In this document: piece by piece, positions 5,183 to 5,477 of the stretch | Layout of the letters: each line of letters starts with the position of its first letter | Position numbering within the stretch: the first letter of the stretch is position 1 | DNA from: Chloroflexota bacterium | GTDB lineage: Bacteria > Chloroflexota > Anaerolineae > Promineifilales > Promineifilaceae | NCBI GenBank assembly: GCA_024223125.1 | Contig: JAAEOP010000688.1 | Coordinates: 1 to 5,477 of the forward strand | Direction of reading: 5' to 3' | DNA: 5,477 nucleotides | The notes under the pieces: model-generated | What the model saw: only the letters and a program-made list of their open reading frames with translations | Database searches by the model: none | Told to the model about the DNA's origin: nothing | Program-made: the position numbers and the translations under genes

Positions 5183-5212
5183 ATGGCTTGTTGAGTTAGT
5201 CAACAAGCCATT
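5182..5212. repeat. Perfect 13-bp hairpin directly behind the array
   Basis: AATGGCTTGTTGA (5182-5194) and TCAACAAGCCATT (5200-5212) are exact inverted repeats around a GTTAG loop. The right arm begins with the TCAA that also ends each 50-bp array unit. No T-run follows on either side, so a rho-independent terminator is not supported, although a structural or mRNA-stabilising role is possible. Confidence 0.85.
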
Positions 5213-5228
5213 CAACCTGGTCAATACA

Positions 5229-5247
5229 CTTGTGGACAGTCTACAAG
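5229..5247. repeat. 19-bp near-palindrome
   Basis: CTTGTGGAC (5229-5237) and GTCTACAAG (5239-5247) are inverted repeats with one centre base and a single G:T-type mismatch. It stands 16 bp after the 13-bp hairpin and continues the run of palindromes. Confidence 0.6.
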
Positions 5248-5260
5248 CAGTTTAGGGTAT

Positions 5261-5272
5261 TGCACTGGTGCA
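5261..5272. repeat. 12-bp palindrome TGCAC-TG-GTGCA
   Basis: A short inverted repeat with perfect 5-bp arms and a 2-bp centre, the last of the run of palindromes between 5071 and 5272. By itself it could occur by chance; its interest is the clustering. Confidence 0.45.
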
Positions 5273-5353
5273 GTTGAGCATAAATTGCTAATAGGTTATC
5301 AAGCTGAAGCACATTGGCACGCGAATTCACCCTGCTTTTATCGCTTCGCTTAG

Positions 5354-5394
5354 ATTTCATCTGCGTGCATCTGCGCAATCTGCGTACAATCTTT
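5354..5394. repeat. Short dispersed repeat, ATCTGCG type
   Basis: Three closely spaced degenerate units (CATCTGCGTG, CATCTGCGCA, ATCTGCGTAC) make a short-period repeat of the same style as the other intergenic elements. Family recognition is from memory; the periodicity is visible. Confidence 0.5.
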
Positions 5395-5434
5395 AGAACT
5401 GAACAGAAACGGCAAAGCAAAGCCATCTTTTGAC

Positions 5435-5470
5435 TTTCTCCGCGGCTCTGCGCCTTTGCGCCTCTGCGTT
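5435..5470 (-). repeat. CGCAGAG/CGCAAAGG repeat, third copy, inverted
   Basis: Read on the minus strand, this matches the CGCAGAGCCGCAAAGG...CGCGGAGAAA half of the long direct repeats at about 2300-2336 and 3290-3326, with about three substitutions in its 36 bp. It lacks the palindromic half, which shows that the CGCAGAG part also exists as an independent dispersed element. Confidence 0.75.
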
Positions 5471-5477
5471 AACACAC

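Larger units (their letters stand above)
4980..5477. other. Gene-free region with palindrome array and dispersed repeats
   Basis: No convincing gene follows the propeller gene. The first 90 bp contain only a short open minus-strand fragment (4982-5072). The rest is a palindrome array, a strong hairpin, two smaller palindromes, about 80 bp of AT-rich DNA in which I see nothing (5273-5353), and two dispersed repeats near the right edge. No hairpin here is followed by a T-run, so no classical intrinsic terminator for the propeller gene was found. Confidence 0.6.

Noticed and set aside
5182..5212. Rho-independent terminator of the propeller gene
   Set aside because: The stem is perfect, but no T-run follows on either strand and it lies 200 bp past the stop codon.

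Overview
The window looks like a chromosomal stretch from a free-living environmental bacterium, most likely a member of the Chloroflexota (Anaerolineae or Caldilineae type). This is inferred from three things: a secreted protein with an 'IFLPIIL'-type segment just after the signal peptide, which I associate with exported Chloroflexota proteins; intergenic DNA filled with short dispersed repeats of the 'CGCAGAG..CGCAAAGG' and 'ACGGATTACACGGAT' kinds; and a mix of GC-rich core-type genes with AT-richer accessory genes. No rRNA or other marker gene confirms it.

Left third (1-1627, minus strand, GC-rich): a two-gene operon. A class I SAM-dependent methyltransferase (791-1591) is followed by a membrane protein with a potassium-channel-like TM-pore-TM core, which runs off the left edge. 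The methyltransferase stop and the membrane-protein start overlap by one base (TAATG), so translation is probably coupled.

Middle (1628-3350): about 800 bp without a gene, made of dispersed repeats and palindromic elements, then a complete HigB/HigA type II toxin-antitoxin operon (2427-3033). The operon has a sigma70-like promoter with a perfect palindrome over the spacer and -10. The toxin starts with GTG at about the predicted transcription start, so its mRNA may be leaderless. The operon lies between two direct repeats of about 190 bp (roughly 95% identical, 74 bp perfectly so), giving a 990-bp repeat-plus-cassette unit.

Right (3339-5477, AT-richer): the second repeat copy appears to supply the -35 of a well-spaced promoter for an exported seven-repeat beta-propeller protein (3588-4979). 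Behind it lies about 500 bp without a convincing gene. This holds an ordered palindrome array (four TAAGTnnnACTTA sites 32, 30 and 32 bp apart), a perfect 13-bp hairpin, two smaller palindromes and two dispersed repeats.

The three coding blocks show no obvious shared pathway. The best candidates for something undescribed are the phased palindrome array and the repeat-bounded toxin-antitoxin cassette.
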